DNA from: Pseudoscleropodium purum
Lineage: Eukaryota; Streptophyta; Bryopsida; Hypnales; Brachytheciaceae
Reading direction: 5' to 3'
Length of the DNA: 64,000 bases
Assembly: GCA_963969395.1 (NCBI GenBank)
Contig: OZ017795.1
Location: forward strand, 13,330,001 to 13,394,000
Of this stretch, positions 1-11,404 are shown in pieces. The notes beneath the pieces are model-generated. The model did not search any database. It worked only from the letters and a program-made list of their open reading frames with translations, and had not been told where the DNA came from. Every line of letters starts with the position of its first letter. Position 1 is the first letter of the stretch. Made by a program: the position numbers and the translations under genes.

Positions 1-3000
1 TTTTTGGACTTGTTTTAGTTGTTTGAGACTAAAGTAAACTACCCCATTACAAACAAAATGACTAGTGCAATATACTACTACTATCTACAAATTGTGGAAA
101 TAAATTTCAGTAGTTGACAAGTATAAGAAACAACATGATAATTGAAAAAATAATTCTTGGACTTCATGTGATTTTAAAATTCTTTTTATAGAAAGATATT
201 GAAATTCCAATTGATTTGTTGAACTTATTTTGGATATCATATGAATTAATTATAACTTTTTACATTTCAACTAGTGGATTTCTCAAACTATGCCCTAATT
301 TTGATGTACAATGCCATCTAGAAAGTAAAGTAACCCTTGTGACTATTTTGTAGGGTGGTCTTTTTATATTCTACCTCTTATCTCAGATTAGCAAGTTGAT
401 TTGAAGAAGATTTTTTTTAGAATTGGAAAAGTGATATTTTCAAGAATGTAACAATGACTAACTTGCTCAAAATTATCAACTATATTCAATAAACTAATGA
501 GTTTAGTAGTTTCAATTTTGTGCAAAAACTTTATAGAGGTTACGTTAGGCTTCCTAGATGGCATTGTGCATGGATTGAATATTTGGAATGGAGTGTTTAC
601 TTCTTTTTTAGGGCATGGTTTCAGATAGACACTTCAGTTGGAATTACGTATGTCTACCTTATTGATAAATGATTGAATCTAGATTCCACAAATCTAGAAA
701 TTTGAATTGGTATTACAATTGATTTGTTGAAATTCCAACTCCGCTTAAGTTTCAAGGCACTATAATTTTCCTCATGCATCGATCTGGATGTTTGCCATAG
801 TTACTAAGCATCAAGATGTTGAATTCAGCCTTATAACTTTTGACCAATTCATTCCAAAAGGTTACCCTTGCAAAGCAAGGGAAAAATGGAGGGATACATA
901 AACTTCGTTCTTGAGTGTTCCTCTGCCATTTGGAACTACGGATGGAGTCAATGGACACACTCATTACGTACCCTAGGTGATTTCAAATAAAATTCCAAAT
1001 AGAATTCTTCAATTTTCATTTCCAATTTGGATTGAAAAATAGATTCTAGTTGCTCAATTTCTAATAGAATTCCAACGACTAATTTTCCAGATGTTGAATT
1101 CCAAATAGAATTCTTTATACAATTGGTGTTCCTTGTTCTCTATCGTTTTAGACCTTGCTTGTGCTTGGGATATGCTTGTGGTCACATGCCTTATCTGCGC
1201 CTGCTCCACGACAGTAGCGATGACAAAAGACAAAGGAATAGAAGAATTTGCACCTACCTACACATAGGACAGTTGCTCAAACAGAGGCTTTGTGATAGAA
1301 TGATTCATTGAATTCCCAAAAAAGGCGTTGTTTGAATAACAATCCACAATGCAACTCTCCCTTGGTTCTACAAGGGATCAAATTAATACTCCGTACATTT
1401 GAATTGGTGTGGGTGTCTTTCTTTTTATACTGTCTCCTGTTCTTATAAAATGTTTGTGGAATTGGTTGTTCTTTAGCTCATTTGGATGTAGTGTACAATG
1501 CACACCAATCTAACTTGCTTTGGGAATTGGGAGTATTTTATGATTTGGTGAGGTTGAGGATAGTGCCCAGCATTGGGGTTTGCTTTTTATCTCTATTTTT
1601 TGCACTTGCCTAACATAATTTGAGTTTCTAATTCGTGGATTGTGTCAATGAATTGAGTTTGGTTATTCTTAACTCATCTTCTAAGCATACTTGGTACGTG
1701 GAGTGTTGGTGCAAAGATCAATATGGTTGTATACTATCTTCTTGAAGAGTGCTAATCGCTTGGTGCAAAGACACTGTTCAAGATGTCCTACAGCTTGAAG
1801 CAGTCATTTGTTAGCAAAACCATGGCTAAGCAAAAGGAATCCAATAGGACGTTGAATGTCACAATTTTGGAGCCTTGCTAGAATCACGCACATTAAGTTA
1901 ACGAAATTGACCATTCATAAAATTCGTTGAAAGTACAAGTACCTAGATCAGCCTTTGGAGGCTCACTAATTTGAACAGGACTAGTGATCCCAAAACTAGT
2001 TTATGAAATTTTGTGCAATATGCTACCTTCAAGACAAACAAGCATCAACTTTGGTTACCTTAAAAGTAAGTGGCATTAAAAAAAATAGAAAAGAAAGGAT
2101 TTTGCAAGTTATAAAGGATGATTGGGAGTATTATAACCCAGAATTGACTAAATAGATGCTAATTCCAATGTGGAAGAAGTAACAAATTGGCTATCAAATT
2201 CTATTAAGAAGCAATCTTGGCTAAAATCTAATTTCTTTGAGAATTTTTTCCTTTGTACTTTTAGCTACTGAAATGTGTTTTAGTAGCAATGGAGCAAAAT
2301 TTAGCTAGTTCTATGAACGTTGCTCTGGATGATTCCAACTCCGAGTCATGCTCACAATCAATCATCATTGATAATGAATCATATGAGACAATTATCCATT
2401 GAGGTATATATTCACCGAGCATGGAGATCTTCATTAAAATGGCGGTTGATTTCCAAATTACCCAAAGAGTAAGATGCACAACTAGTTCTTCCTTAAGTAG
2501 TCAAACCAAGATTAGACACCTCTTGGTTTTAGTGTGGTACAATTTTACAAAACCTTTGCCTAAATTGCCACTTTTAATAAAGGGAATGTATTCTTCAAGA
2601 TGTGCTCAACTAAGTTGAAGTCGTTCTTACTTTGGTCTTAGTGCTCGAAATTGACTTAATTTCTTCAATTTAAGTGAGCTAACTTTAATTTTACTTGTTG
2701 GACATTAACTTTTTCACATTAGCAACAATTTTTTTTTCCAAGTGGGAATACAAGAAAATAGTCAATCTCCTTATATTTAAGGGATTATGGGTGCCAAAAC
2801 TTTGTGACATTAATTATATACTCAAAGCTCTTAAATTTAAAAATTATATAGATTTTTGTTTCTAGTTATGCTAGTAGAATACCTAATTAAATAGACTAAG
2901 CCTTTAGCCTTATAAGTGAACGGGTCTAATTCATCATGTATGAAAACTCTTGTACATCATAAGAATTACTTGACAATTTTGTTAATTATCAAATTCTAGT

Positions 3001-4133
3001 GACAAAACTTGTGACAAAATCTACGCGAATCTATATATATCTCGAAACCCATAGGTATATATGTACGTATATTTTAGATTACACTTCTTGAAATTAAGTG
3101 CCAAAGTCATGCATTTTTGCCAATTCCATGAAATTGTTTGAATTGAATAAAAATGAGCACACATATTATGTTGCATGTCAATTTTTGCAAAATAGATCTT
3201 TATATATTGCAACTAGATTTTTGCTAGTTAATTGTATAAGTTACTATAACTCCAAGGTACAAGACTATGTGAGTTGATTTGCAAAATCTTGTTATACTTG
3301 TAAAATATATATCTTACAAAAATTTGCAAGTAATATCCTAATATTAAATACTCTGACTCATGAATCTCAAATATTTTTAAAAATTAGAAGGACAACGTGT
3401 GCCCTAATGTATACTCCATGTCTTTGCAACTGAATCTTGAAAAATTCATCACCAATGGTTTTCAACAAATTATCATGTAAAACCACAAAATACACTTAAA
3501 AATAATCTTTAAAAATAAAGCTTTTTTTTAAAAACTAAAATTTGGTATGCTTGATTGAGATTGTATAAGAATGCAATGCTAATTATTCTTGACAAAAAAT
3601 GCCAATTCTATTTCACATTATAAATATTTCTTGGAATAGCATACTATAGGTAGTTTGTAACACTATTGTACCCAACTATATCTATATTCCAAATAGAATT
3701 GGTATTATCTTTCTTGTTTTGTGTATATGAGTGTCACAATTTTGGCTCCTAGAATCACACCAATTAAACTAACGAGATTGACCATTCTTAAAATTTGTTG
3801 AACATTTAAGTCCTAGGATCTTAATGTGCATGACTTAGCAATTTAAACCTAATCCTTTAGATAATTCCAACTGTGGGTTTTGCTCACAAGCATCATATTG
3901 AACACCATGTGAGACAAATTTTCAAGACAAGGTAATTATACCTAAAATTGAACACCCCTCAAAATTAACCTCTATTTCTGAAGGAAAAATAAATAGGGAG
4001 GATTCCCCAAATGGTGCCCATGACAAGGACTAATGTTAGATGAATCTTGAGTAGTGTGCAATTCTATTAATAGAACTATGGAGGTGGCAACTTTACAAGT
4101 GATTCATTTTGGGTGCACTTTTTGTTGTTTTAA
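1..4133. other. AT-rich intergenic DNA, no gene seen
   Basis: Very AT-rich sequence with no long open frame and no family motif that I recognise. Besides A/T runs it holds a diverged direct repeat (1856-2405 against 3730-3960, listed separately). The short open frames here lack codon structure or homology and I read them as chance. Confidence 0.6.
1856..3960. repeat. Degenerate dispersed repeat, two diverged copies
   Basis: The stretch from 1856 (tgtcacaattttgg, then agaatcac, then aacgaaattgaccattc) recurs from about 3732 with substitutions and small indels (tgtcacaattttgg, agaatcac, aacgagattgaccattc). A second block at 2328-2405 (gattccaactc, gctcaca, atatgagacaa) recurs at 3853-3930 (attccaactg, gctcaca, atgtgagacaa). 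The order is the same but the first copy carries some 300 bp more between the blocks. This is what old, decayed copies of one dispersed element look like. I cannot assign a family. Confidence 0.55.
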
Positions 4134-5056
4134 CCCCTAAAGGACCATTGTTCCTTCAAGGGACAAATGGGATTTCGGGCAAGTACCTATGGGCTGAATT
4201 TTTGTCATGATTTTTTGATACTTTTTTGAAGATAGAAAAATTGATAAGCTTTATGAGAGTATAATTTTTTCACAATCAGTGCTCGGGAACAATAGTTATG
4301 ACCAAATAAGCTCAAACAAGGGGACAGGCGGCAATCCGGGTAGCAAAATTTTTTTTGAAAAAATTCGAATAAATTTTTTTTTTTCTTCCTAGATTATATT
4401 TTTGTCTATCCGAAAAGCTTTGATTAATTTCATTTGGATTTGTTATGAGAAAGTTATAGACATTCTTGTTTTTCGGGTAGTTAGAGCATCTTCTTGAAAA
4501 AAATAACTTGAGGGATTCATTTCTGAATGCAATTTTTAAAGTTAAATTTTATTTTTTATTTTTCATGTTTTAGTTTACTTTCTTGAACAATCTCACCATT
4601 GGAATTAGTGCATTTTAATTCCATCTAAAATATATGAATATTTTAGATTTTCCTTCTATCTCATACTTATTTCTACTTAACAATTTTTTTAAGAATGAAA
4701 ATTAAGTTTTTTTGAATTTTTTTTTTCCCCACACTTCCAATTCAATTCTCCACGATAAAGATTTAAAGCTCAAAACTTTGTAGTGCAAAAATTTTCATTT
4801 AAAAGTGTTCAAAGTCAAAAAATCCAATCCTACAATGTGTTGAAAAACTTGTTTTTTCCACTTTAAACGCAAATATCTTGCAATTTGTGAGGTGAAAAAT
4901 TTTGAAATTTTTTCCACACCTTTTCATACTAGTGAGGTGTATGACCCTACGGTTAGATGTGAAAAAAGAACAATGAAATTTTTCTTTTATTCTTTGCTAT
5001 AGAAATGGTAGTTTTCAGTGTTTTTTGGCAGAAAAAAGGCCTCGGTCCTTTAGGGG
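4134..5056. mobile_element. Non-autonomous TTAA-flanked TIR element (piggyBac-like ends)
   Basis: The element begins CCCCTAAAGGACC (4134-4146) and ends GGTCCTTTAGGGG (5044-5056), a perfect 13-bp terminal inverted repeat. It is flanked on both sides by TTAA (4130-4133 and 5057-5060). A TTAA target duplication with C-rich ends is the hallmark of the piggyBac superfamily. The 923-bp interior is AT-rich with no transposase frame, so this would be a non-autonomous derivative. The ends also contain one CCCTAAA telomere-type heptamer, which I take as coincidence. The family assignment is inference; the TIR and flanking tetranucleotides are directly visible. Confidence 0.65.
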
Positions 5057-6215
5057 TTAACTTCTTTCTGTTCTCATTTCTTAATGTGCTTCAAATTCAT
5101 TTTGGCATCACCTACATGACACTTTTAGCACCCTACACTTTACATCTCTGAAAATTTGTAACTAATTCACAATGCGTTGAAAAATTATGGAACCGCTTGC
5201 AATTTGATTCATAATCCTTTAGTAATATGCAAAAATTGTTCATGTTCTAAAGCATATTGGTTATGCCACAAAGCTTATTCATGCAATTTTAGGTGTAGTT
5301 ACCATATTTTCAACAAGCATTAAAAATGACAATTCCCAATTGCCATTGAAACTAGAATTGAAAGATGCATCATCCATGAAGGAAAGTTACAAGCAAGTAC
5401 TTAATACTTCTTGAATTCTGCACAGATTATCAAAGTATCAGAACAAAAGGAGGGCCCAGATAGATTGAAATTCCATACATGTACCTCAACGAAGCAAGAC
5501 TGACTACTCTTGAAAGTCAAACAATCTCACAAAAAATGAAGTGCTACTCGATCTAGTAGCATTACAAGGCGAGTTGGTAAGCATGTGCGTGATGACTACA
5601 AGTTAACATGACCCATCCCACCAGCTCAAGGAATCTATTACGTGACACAAACTAATATCTATTGACTTGCATAACCATCGTGTACATATCTGATGAGGTA
5701 AGTACTCACCAGCCATAAACCATTGAAAGCAAGTGATTTGTGAAAATCAGTACTTCAAATCATCGGGTGTTACTGGCAGGGGATAAGATTGATCAGCCTT
5801 GCAAAGAAACGTCAATTTTAGTTGAAGAGAGATTCTACACTGGAAGAGATATATTATCATACACTGGAACTTCAGGTTGTGCAAGTTGCATTGACGCTGG
5901 CATGCTTGTAGTGACACGACGATGACCAGTGACATTTTCTACTGTAGTATATTACTCTGCAACAATAGTTTGACACTTGGCGACTTCCTCTGTTCTTCAT
6001 TTATAGTTCACTGTGTGTCATAACGAGCTCTAAGTTACAACCATGCATTTCAATCAACAGAAACAACACTTGAGGGACGTAGTCACCTGCCTCCACACAC
6101 GTGGGTACTCGAATCCCAACATACTTGTACTGTGTAATTTAAGGCTGAGTGAGGAGTTTCTGTTGTTTACACCCGGTCTCCTTCTATAATACTGCTATCT
6201 AAGTTATTGAATCTG

Positions 6216-6236
6216 TTGGTATCAAGAGCAAGTGCA
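6216..6236 (+). other. Possible LTR-retrotransposon primer-binding-site relic
   Basis: TTGGTATCAAGAGC at 6216-6229 resembles the plant LTR-element primer binding site complementary to initiator tRNA-Met (consensus TGGTATCAGAGC) with one extra A. The sequence just upstream could be the decayed 3' end of an LTR. No second LTR, polypurine tract or gag/pol frame was seen, so this is a weak call. Confidence 0.2.
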
Positions 6237-6255
6237 TATGTTTTCATTTTTTCGT

Positions 6256-6362
6256 TAATTTCGTTAATTGGCGATATTCCACAAATCGAAATTGTGACAT
6301 TTATCTTCACGAAAGATCTAAGTTTATGGCCGCGAGGAATATCGCCAATTTAACGAAATTGA
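6256..6362. mobile_element. Short foldback/MITE, 'cgttaa-tggcg' TIR family copy 1
   Basis: The left end (tcgttaattggcgatattcc, 6261-6280) is inverted at the right end (ggaatatcgccaatttaacg, 6337-6356), allowing one extra base. The ~107-bp element could fold into a hairpin with a ~25-bp stem. The same terminal motif recurs at 52515-52698 and 53899-54182. It lies about 470 bp upstream of the P450 start codon. Confidence 0.6.
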
Positions 6363-6828
6363 CAATAGAAGAATTTGGATAGACTGTAGCAGCGGTGACC
6401 TATAGGCCATCGCCGGGAGAATTGGGCGACCCTTTGATGCGCATGTCCATCGCCTTCTCAATCACCTTCTCACATCCTTTGGGCTGGATGCCCTTCGTTT
6501 CTTCGACAGAGAGGTGGGGCGAGAGGCTAGGCGCTCACCCGCTCTTTCTTTTCGGCAACGTGAGGTTGCCGCTGCTCAACGTGTCCCTGTACTCTCTCGA
6601 TTGACGGCTTAGTTGATAGCTTGCCTTGAGCTTTGCTTCGGGTTGCATTCAATTTAATCTTGGCCATCCTTTTATTCTGCATAATGCTTTGATAACCAAC
6701 GCCGAATTTGAGAAATGCATGGCACTTATTGTAATTTAGTTTCCTTCGTGGATGATGCGTCTTTGCAGAGACTCGGCCTGCGAGAATTAACCAACAATTG
6801 CAAAAATAGAGCGTTGTTAGAGCACACA

Positions 6829-9800
6829 ATGGACGCTGCCAAGTGGATGCTATCGGATCTTCAATACCACCCCGAGAATGGCTTTGCAAAGCAGTCCCCT
6901 GAGTTTTACGTCTTCCTGGTGGCGAGTTTCGTCATCCCTCTAGTGCTGCTGAAACTCATCCTACAGCGACCCAAGTACAACCTGCCGCCTTCCCCACCCG
7001 CGTACCCCATCTTCGGCCACTTGCACCTGCTCGGCAAGCTGCCGCATCAAAGCATGGCGCACCTAGCGAAGACGTACGGTGAGATTTACTCCCTAAGGCT
7101 GGGGTCAGTGCCTGCCATTGTGGTCACCACGCCGGCTATGGCCAAGGAGTTTCTGCAGACGCACGACAAGATCTGGGCTTCTCGCCCGACGTGCGTCAAG
7201 GCTGCTTACTACTTCTCCTACAACTACTCTGGTACTGCATCTTTTGCACTCTAGCTAGCTCTGTCCCAAACACCTCCATTTGTATTATATAAAATTTTAA
7301 TTGTGAAGAAAATGGTCGATTTCAAATGAAAAAAAACGTACTCATGGTTTGGAATGTGATATCATGGTACTGCATCTATCTTTCGATTCTAGCTAGCTCT
7401 GTCCCAAGCACTTCGAGTTGCATTATATAATTTTTTGTAAAGAGATTGATCGATTTTTCTAATGATAAGCAGCGTAGTACTCATGATTAGGAATATATGT
7501 GAGCAGGCATTGCGTTTGGTCCGTACACTCCTGTGTGGCGCAACCTTCGCAAGATTTGTATGCTGGAGCTCTTCACACAGCGGAGAATGGAAGCCTCGCA
7601 AGGCGTTCGAGACGAGGAAATGCGGTACATGATCAGGTAAGTAAGGTCTCGATTCAAGCCTTCCAGGGTGGAAACCGTTAGGAGCTCGCATGATTCTGTA
7701 ATAATCCCTGTATCAACAGCGCTTGATTAGCCTTCAATTAGTTTAAGGGTGTCACCGAATTTAAGCATGAAATCAATGTGCTAAATGTCTATGGCCAGTC
7801 CTCTTTAAATAGAAATTGGGGGTTTTCAGCTGCCAGATAATGCAGTACGTGGTGTACAACATTGAATAATCACATCATAAAGATGATAGTCATCATAAAT
7901 GCACAGCGAGAAAAATTTGAGTTGGCTCCTGTACCCCAATTGACCTCCCAAAGTTAACACCCCTACCTTAATTCATGTTTCTAGAACGGCTTTGTTAAGT
8001 GCATTCATTGTGAGGATCGGAAGTATCGAATTCTCGGTTGTGAAATGCACGCTGTTGCGGTGACTGACGGATTTGAGAATTAAATAGTTCTATATGTTTC
8101 TAGCTTGTACCTAAAGTGAAACCTAGCTTCTTCACAGATAGCTTTCCATGGATTTCTCAATCTCCACACACTGTAGTCACTTTTCTTCGATATCATAATT
8201 AACCTCTCTGGATTTGTGGAATCAACAAAATAAATTCCTTGTACATCGGAAATGCACGCTGTTGAGGTAACTGGTGGATTGGAGAATTAATTATAAAAAT
8301 GAATTTGTTTCTTGTATATACCCAAAGTGAAACCTTCTTCACAGCTAGCTATCTAGCTTTACATGGACCTTCCAAACTTCATGCTTTTGTCACTTTTCTT
8401 CGACATCTTTAACTAAACTCTCTAGATTGTGGAAATAGCCAATTCTTGGTACGTATTGACAATGCACTCTAGCTAGCTGTTGCGGTGCCTGGTGGATGTG
8501 ACCCTAGCCTGTGGGTGTCCATATATATATGCAGGTCGGTTCTACACGACACGCAGCAAGGCCAGGTGATCGACTTCAAGCTGAAGTTAAGCGCCCTCAC
8601 CGCGAACGTCATTTCCCGCATCGTGCTGAACAAGCGCTTCACTGGCTGCGTGGACTCCACAGCGGCGGAGGAGGCGGAGGCGCACGAGTTTAAGGAGATC
8701 ATCGAGGATCTTTTCACCTTGCAAGGTAAATTCTTGATCGGTGACTACGTGCCGTGGCTGAGTCCACTGGACCTCGGGGGCGCGGAGAAGCGGATGAAGG
8801 CACTCCGCGTGAGACTGGACCACTTTTTGGATGAGATTATTCATGATCACGAAGCCAAGCGCGCAAAGGGAGTCATTGCGGAAGAGGACAAGGACATGAT
8901 CGACGTGCTGTTGAATGAAATGGAAGAGCAGGCTCCCGAAGATGGGAGTCGCATCGATCTCAACAACGTCAAGAGCACCATCCTGGTAACTGTTTAAGAG
9001 CACTATAAATAAAGAAACAGTCATGCATGGTAGAATTGAATGCATGGCAGAATGACGCAATTTTAAATAATAATAACCCCTTACCTGATAGCTAGGATGA
9101 TTGATGCTACAGATCGACTTCTAGATGGGATCCAAGTATGTTGGACCCCATTTATGCTTGATACCTTTAACTAAAGCTCACATGGAATTAACACCTCCGG
9201 ACGTCGTTTAATTACTTGACTGTGCAGATGAGATCCAAATTGCATCTCATTTAAGTTTGGTGGCTTTAACTAAAGCTCATTTATTTCGATCTTCATCACA
9301 TGGAGTTCTTTCTAAATAACATCTTTGGACGTCGATTTCATTTCCTTGCCTGTTCAGAACATGTTTGCGGCTGGCACCGACACGTCCACCGTGACGATGG
9401 AGTGGGCGATGAGCGAACTTCTGCGCAACCCCAACACCCTCAAGAAACTGCAAGCGGAGCTCGACACAGTCGTCGGCAAGAAGCGGCTAGTGCAAGAAAA
9501 GGACGTCCCGCAGCTGCCTTACCTGCAAGCGGTGATCAAGGAGACGTTCCGTCTGCACCCCGTCGGTCCGCTACTCGTTCCCCACGAATCCACACACGAT
9601 TGCAAGGGTATAATGAAACCCTTCTCTTCGTTCAATAATTTCCCTCAGCCTTAAGTTCCTTATGCATATCTCAGAACTGGTCCATTCCATCAGCGCGACA
9701 TTTACATCAACAAGCTGATACATTTGCAAATTAATATGCAAATTGCCTTCCATATATTCACAAAACTGTGCTCACCTAAGCTAGAATTTCCCTCTTCCTA

Positions 9801-10335
9801 GCTACTATCTAAACCATTTCATTTCACGTCCTTCTTTTCTTCTGAGTTTCTGTGCCATTTTCATGGAACAGTGCCATGTAAAAGGAATTGACGTATTAGT
9901 GGTGAAAATGTGCCTCCGATTTCATAGACTATGTTCATCTCGATCTAAATTTTTGCAGTTGGCAAGTACGAAATCCCGGCGGGTACTCGCCTGTACGTCA
10001 ACACCTGGGCCATCGGCCGGAACGCCTGGGATCGGCCATTGGAGTTCGACCCGGAGCGTTTCATGACGGGGCCGGACGTGAATGTCGACGTCCACGGCCA
10101 GGACTTCCGGCTACTACCGTTTGGGTCAGGACGCCGCCGTTGTCCTGGGATCCCGCTGGGGTTGCTCATTGTGCAGTGGATCACGGCCACGCTGGTGCAC
10201 GCCTTCGACTGGACGTTGCCGCCCGGGGAACAGCCCAAGGACATGGACATGATGGAGGCTTTTGGGCTTACCGTGCCGAGAGCCAATGGGCTGTATGCTG
10301 TGGCCACGCCTCGACAGGCGGAGCATTTGTACTGA
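6829..10335 (+). CDS. Cytochrome P450, CYP71-clan (A-type) monooxygenase
   Basis: Haem-thiolate monooxygenase expected to sit on the ER membrane. Five exons join in phase: 6829-7231, 7507-7636, 8535-8985, 9358-9607 and 9959-10335, giving 536 residues, normal for the family. In order: an N-terminal membrane helix (about residues 26-45), a proline-rich hinge ([10 protein letters not shown], about 51-60), the I-helix oxygen motif AGTDTS (333-338), the K-helix ETFR (390-393), the FDPERF motif (about 441-446), and the haem loop [10 protein letters not shown] with the axial cysteine near 473. All catalytic landmarks are present, so it looks functional. The start at 6829 was chosen because the membrane anchor follows at normal spacing; an in-frame ATG at 6715 would add 38 unlikely residues. 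It resembles flavonoid 3'-hydroxylase-type and other CYP71-clan enzymes, but the substrate cannot be told. Introns 1-3 all hold internal tandem duplications. Confidence 0.93.
7231..7506 (+). repeat. Tandem duplication in P450 intron 1
   Basis: Two units with a period of about 135 bp fill the intron. Each begins ggtactgcatc (7231 and 7366), followed by ctagctagctctgtccca and an AT-rich tail ending near a tactcatg motif. The duplicated start covers the 5' splice site, so the second unit carries a copy of the donor core. Confidence 0.7.
7741..7980. repeat. Dispersed repeat shared by a P450 intron and a USP-like intron
   Basis: A 20-base exact match, gctaaatgtctatggccagt, occurs at 7780-7799 (P450 intron 2) and at 16613-16632 (an intron of the USP-like gene). 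Around it are weaker similarities (taagcatg upstream; an aatttga, then gtaccc block downstream), so both sites may hold decayed copies of one element. Confidence 0.4.
8041..8505 (+). repeat. Tandem duplication in P450 intron 2
   Basis: Units start at 8042 (gaaatgcacgctgttgcggt) and about 8249 (gaaatgcacgctgttgaggt), with a truncated third at about 8460 (aatgcactc, then gctgttgcggtgcctggtgg). The period is about 208-212 bp. Shared blocks include cccaaagtgaaacc / cctaaagtgaaacc and cttttcttcga. Confidence 0.7.
9165..9357 (+). repeat. Tandem duplication in P450 intron 3 copying the acceptor
   Basis: Both units start ctttaactaaagctca (about 9166 and 9265), then run through an acatggaatta/acatggagttc block and a ggacgtcg block to a pyrimidine-rich stretch ending in CAG. 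The upstream CAG ends at 9227; the real acceptor, required by the reading frame, ends at 9357. Confidence 0.7.
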
Positions 10336-11404
10336 ACTCGAAACGAACAAGCTAGGCGGCTATGGCGGGCTGGGCGCTCTGGTTGTAGTGTTAAATGAAA
10401 GAAATTAATGCTTGTTGGCTGGGTAGTTAAAAAAAGGAGTACATATGAAGAATGAGCAGCCAAGTCTAGATGCTGCTGCTTAGCTCTTGATGAAAGAGAT
10501 GGAATTGTGGCTTGTGTGGAGCTTTCTGGGGGAGTGGTGGTATTCCACGGTCAATGGCTCTTGGACCCACGGTATAGTGATAGGTCCCGTGGTTATAGGT
10601 CTGTATATGGGAGTGCTCAGTTAAGACTTGAGAAACTGTGGGTGCTGCCGGGGGAGTTGCAATTGTAACTGTTTGTAGTGAAGGAGATGTTTACCTTGAG
10701 AGCAGCATTTCATTTTTCTTTTTTCTTTTTTCTTTGATTAAAAGGGTTCTATGTAGTCATGTCCCTCCAAATGTTCTTCAATGAAGTGAGAACAGCGATT
10801 GGATTGCTGTACGAGTAGAAAAAAGCTGCTTGGGAATTTGGGTGGTTTTCCACGGTCAAAGGATCTTGGACCACGGTATAGCAATAGATCTCAGGAAGAT
10901 CGGTTCTAGAAACTGTGGGCTATGATCAATGGTTCTTCACCTTGCTTCGTGGCGAATATTCCAGTTTCTATTTCGCTATTAACTAGTAATATGTTTTTGG
11001 CAATGCTTTTTTGAAAATATAAGCGGTATTCTCAAGCTGTAACCTCATTGAAACGTTCAAATTTCTGCTGAGGTAGAAAGCGATTTAATCATGTGGCAGC
11101 CTGCAGCTCCGTGTTTGTGTACCCCGATGTACTGTCAGAGTCCCTCAATGCGTTTTAAACAAGCTGATTTTTATAATTTCCAGATGTCAATGACGGAACA
11201 TTATTCTCTACAGTAGAACTATGATTGAAGTCAACTATTATCAAATGTTGACTCAGAAGAACTCTGATTCTTTGTGGGGGACTGGGTGAAATCATCACGA
11301 CTCTATCACCTGCAAAGAGTGTCCCAAAGTGTTCATGCATAAACACAAGTAACTGCGTTCATGTATTTCTTTCCTTCCCAGTATCTGAATGAGTTTTGTC
11401 TAAG
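10336..11404 (+). other. P450 3' flank with a duplicated ~100-bp block
   Basis: No gene was found. A block at 10540-10645 (tattccacggtcaa, cttggac, ccacggtatag, agaaactgtggg) recurs at 10845-10922 (tttccacggtcaa, cttggac, ccacggtatag, agaaactgtggg), a direct repeat with about 300-bp spacing. It probably includes the P450 3' UTR. Confidence 0.5.

Noticed and set aside
4134..4146. CCCTAAA heptamer at the element end read as telomeric repeat
   Set aside because: A single heptamer without tandem copies; it is explained by the terminal inverted repeat.
6100..6125. tRNA-like B box (ggtactcgaatccc)
   Set aside because: No matching A box at the right distance and no cloverleaf could be drawn. No tRNA or rRNA gene was recognised anywhere in the window.
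6216..6236. Full LTR retrotransposon upstream of the P450, suggested by a TGGTATCA-type primer site
   Set aside because: The motif has an extra base, no matching second LTR or polypurine tract was found, and no gag or pol frame lies downstream. Kept only as a weak relic.
8587..9060. Long minus-strand open frame opposite P450 exon 3
   Set aside because: A shadow of the real exon, which carries family similarity on the plus strand.
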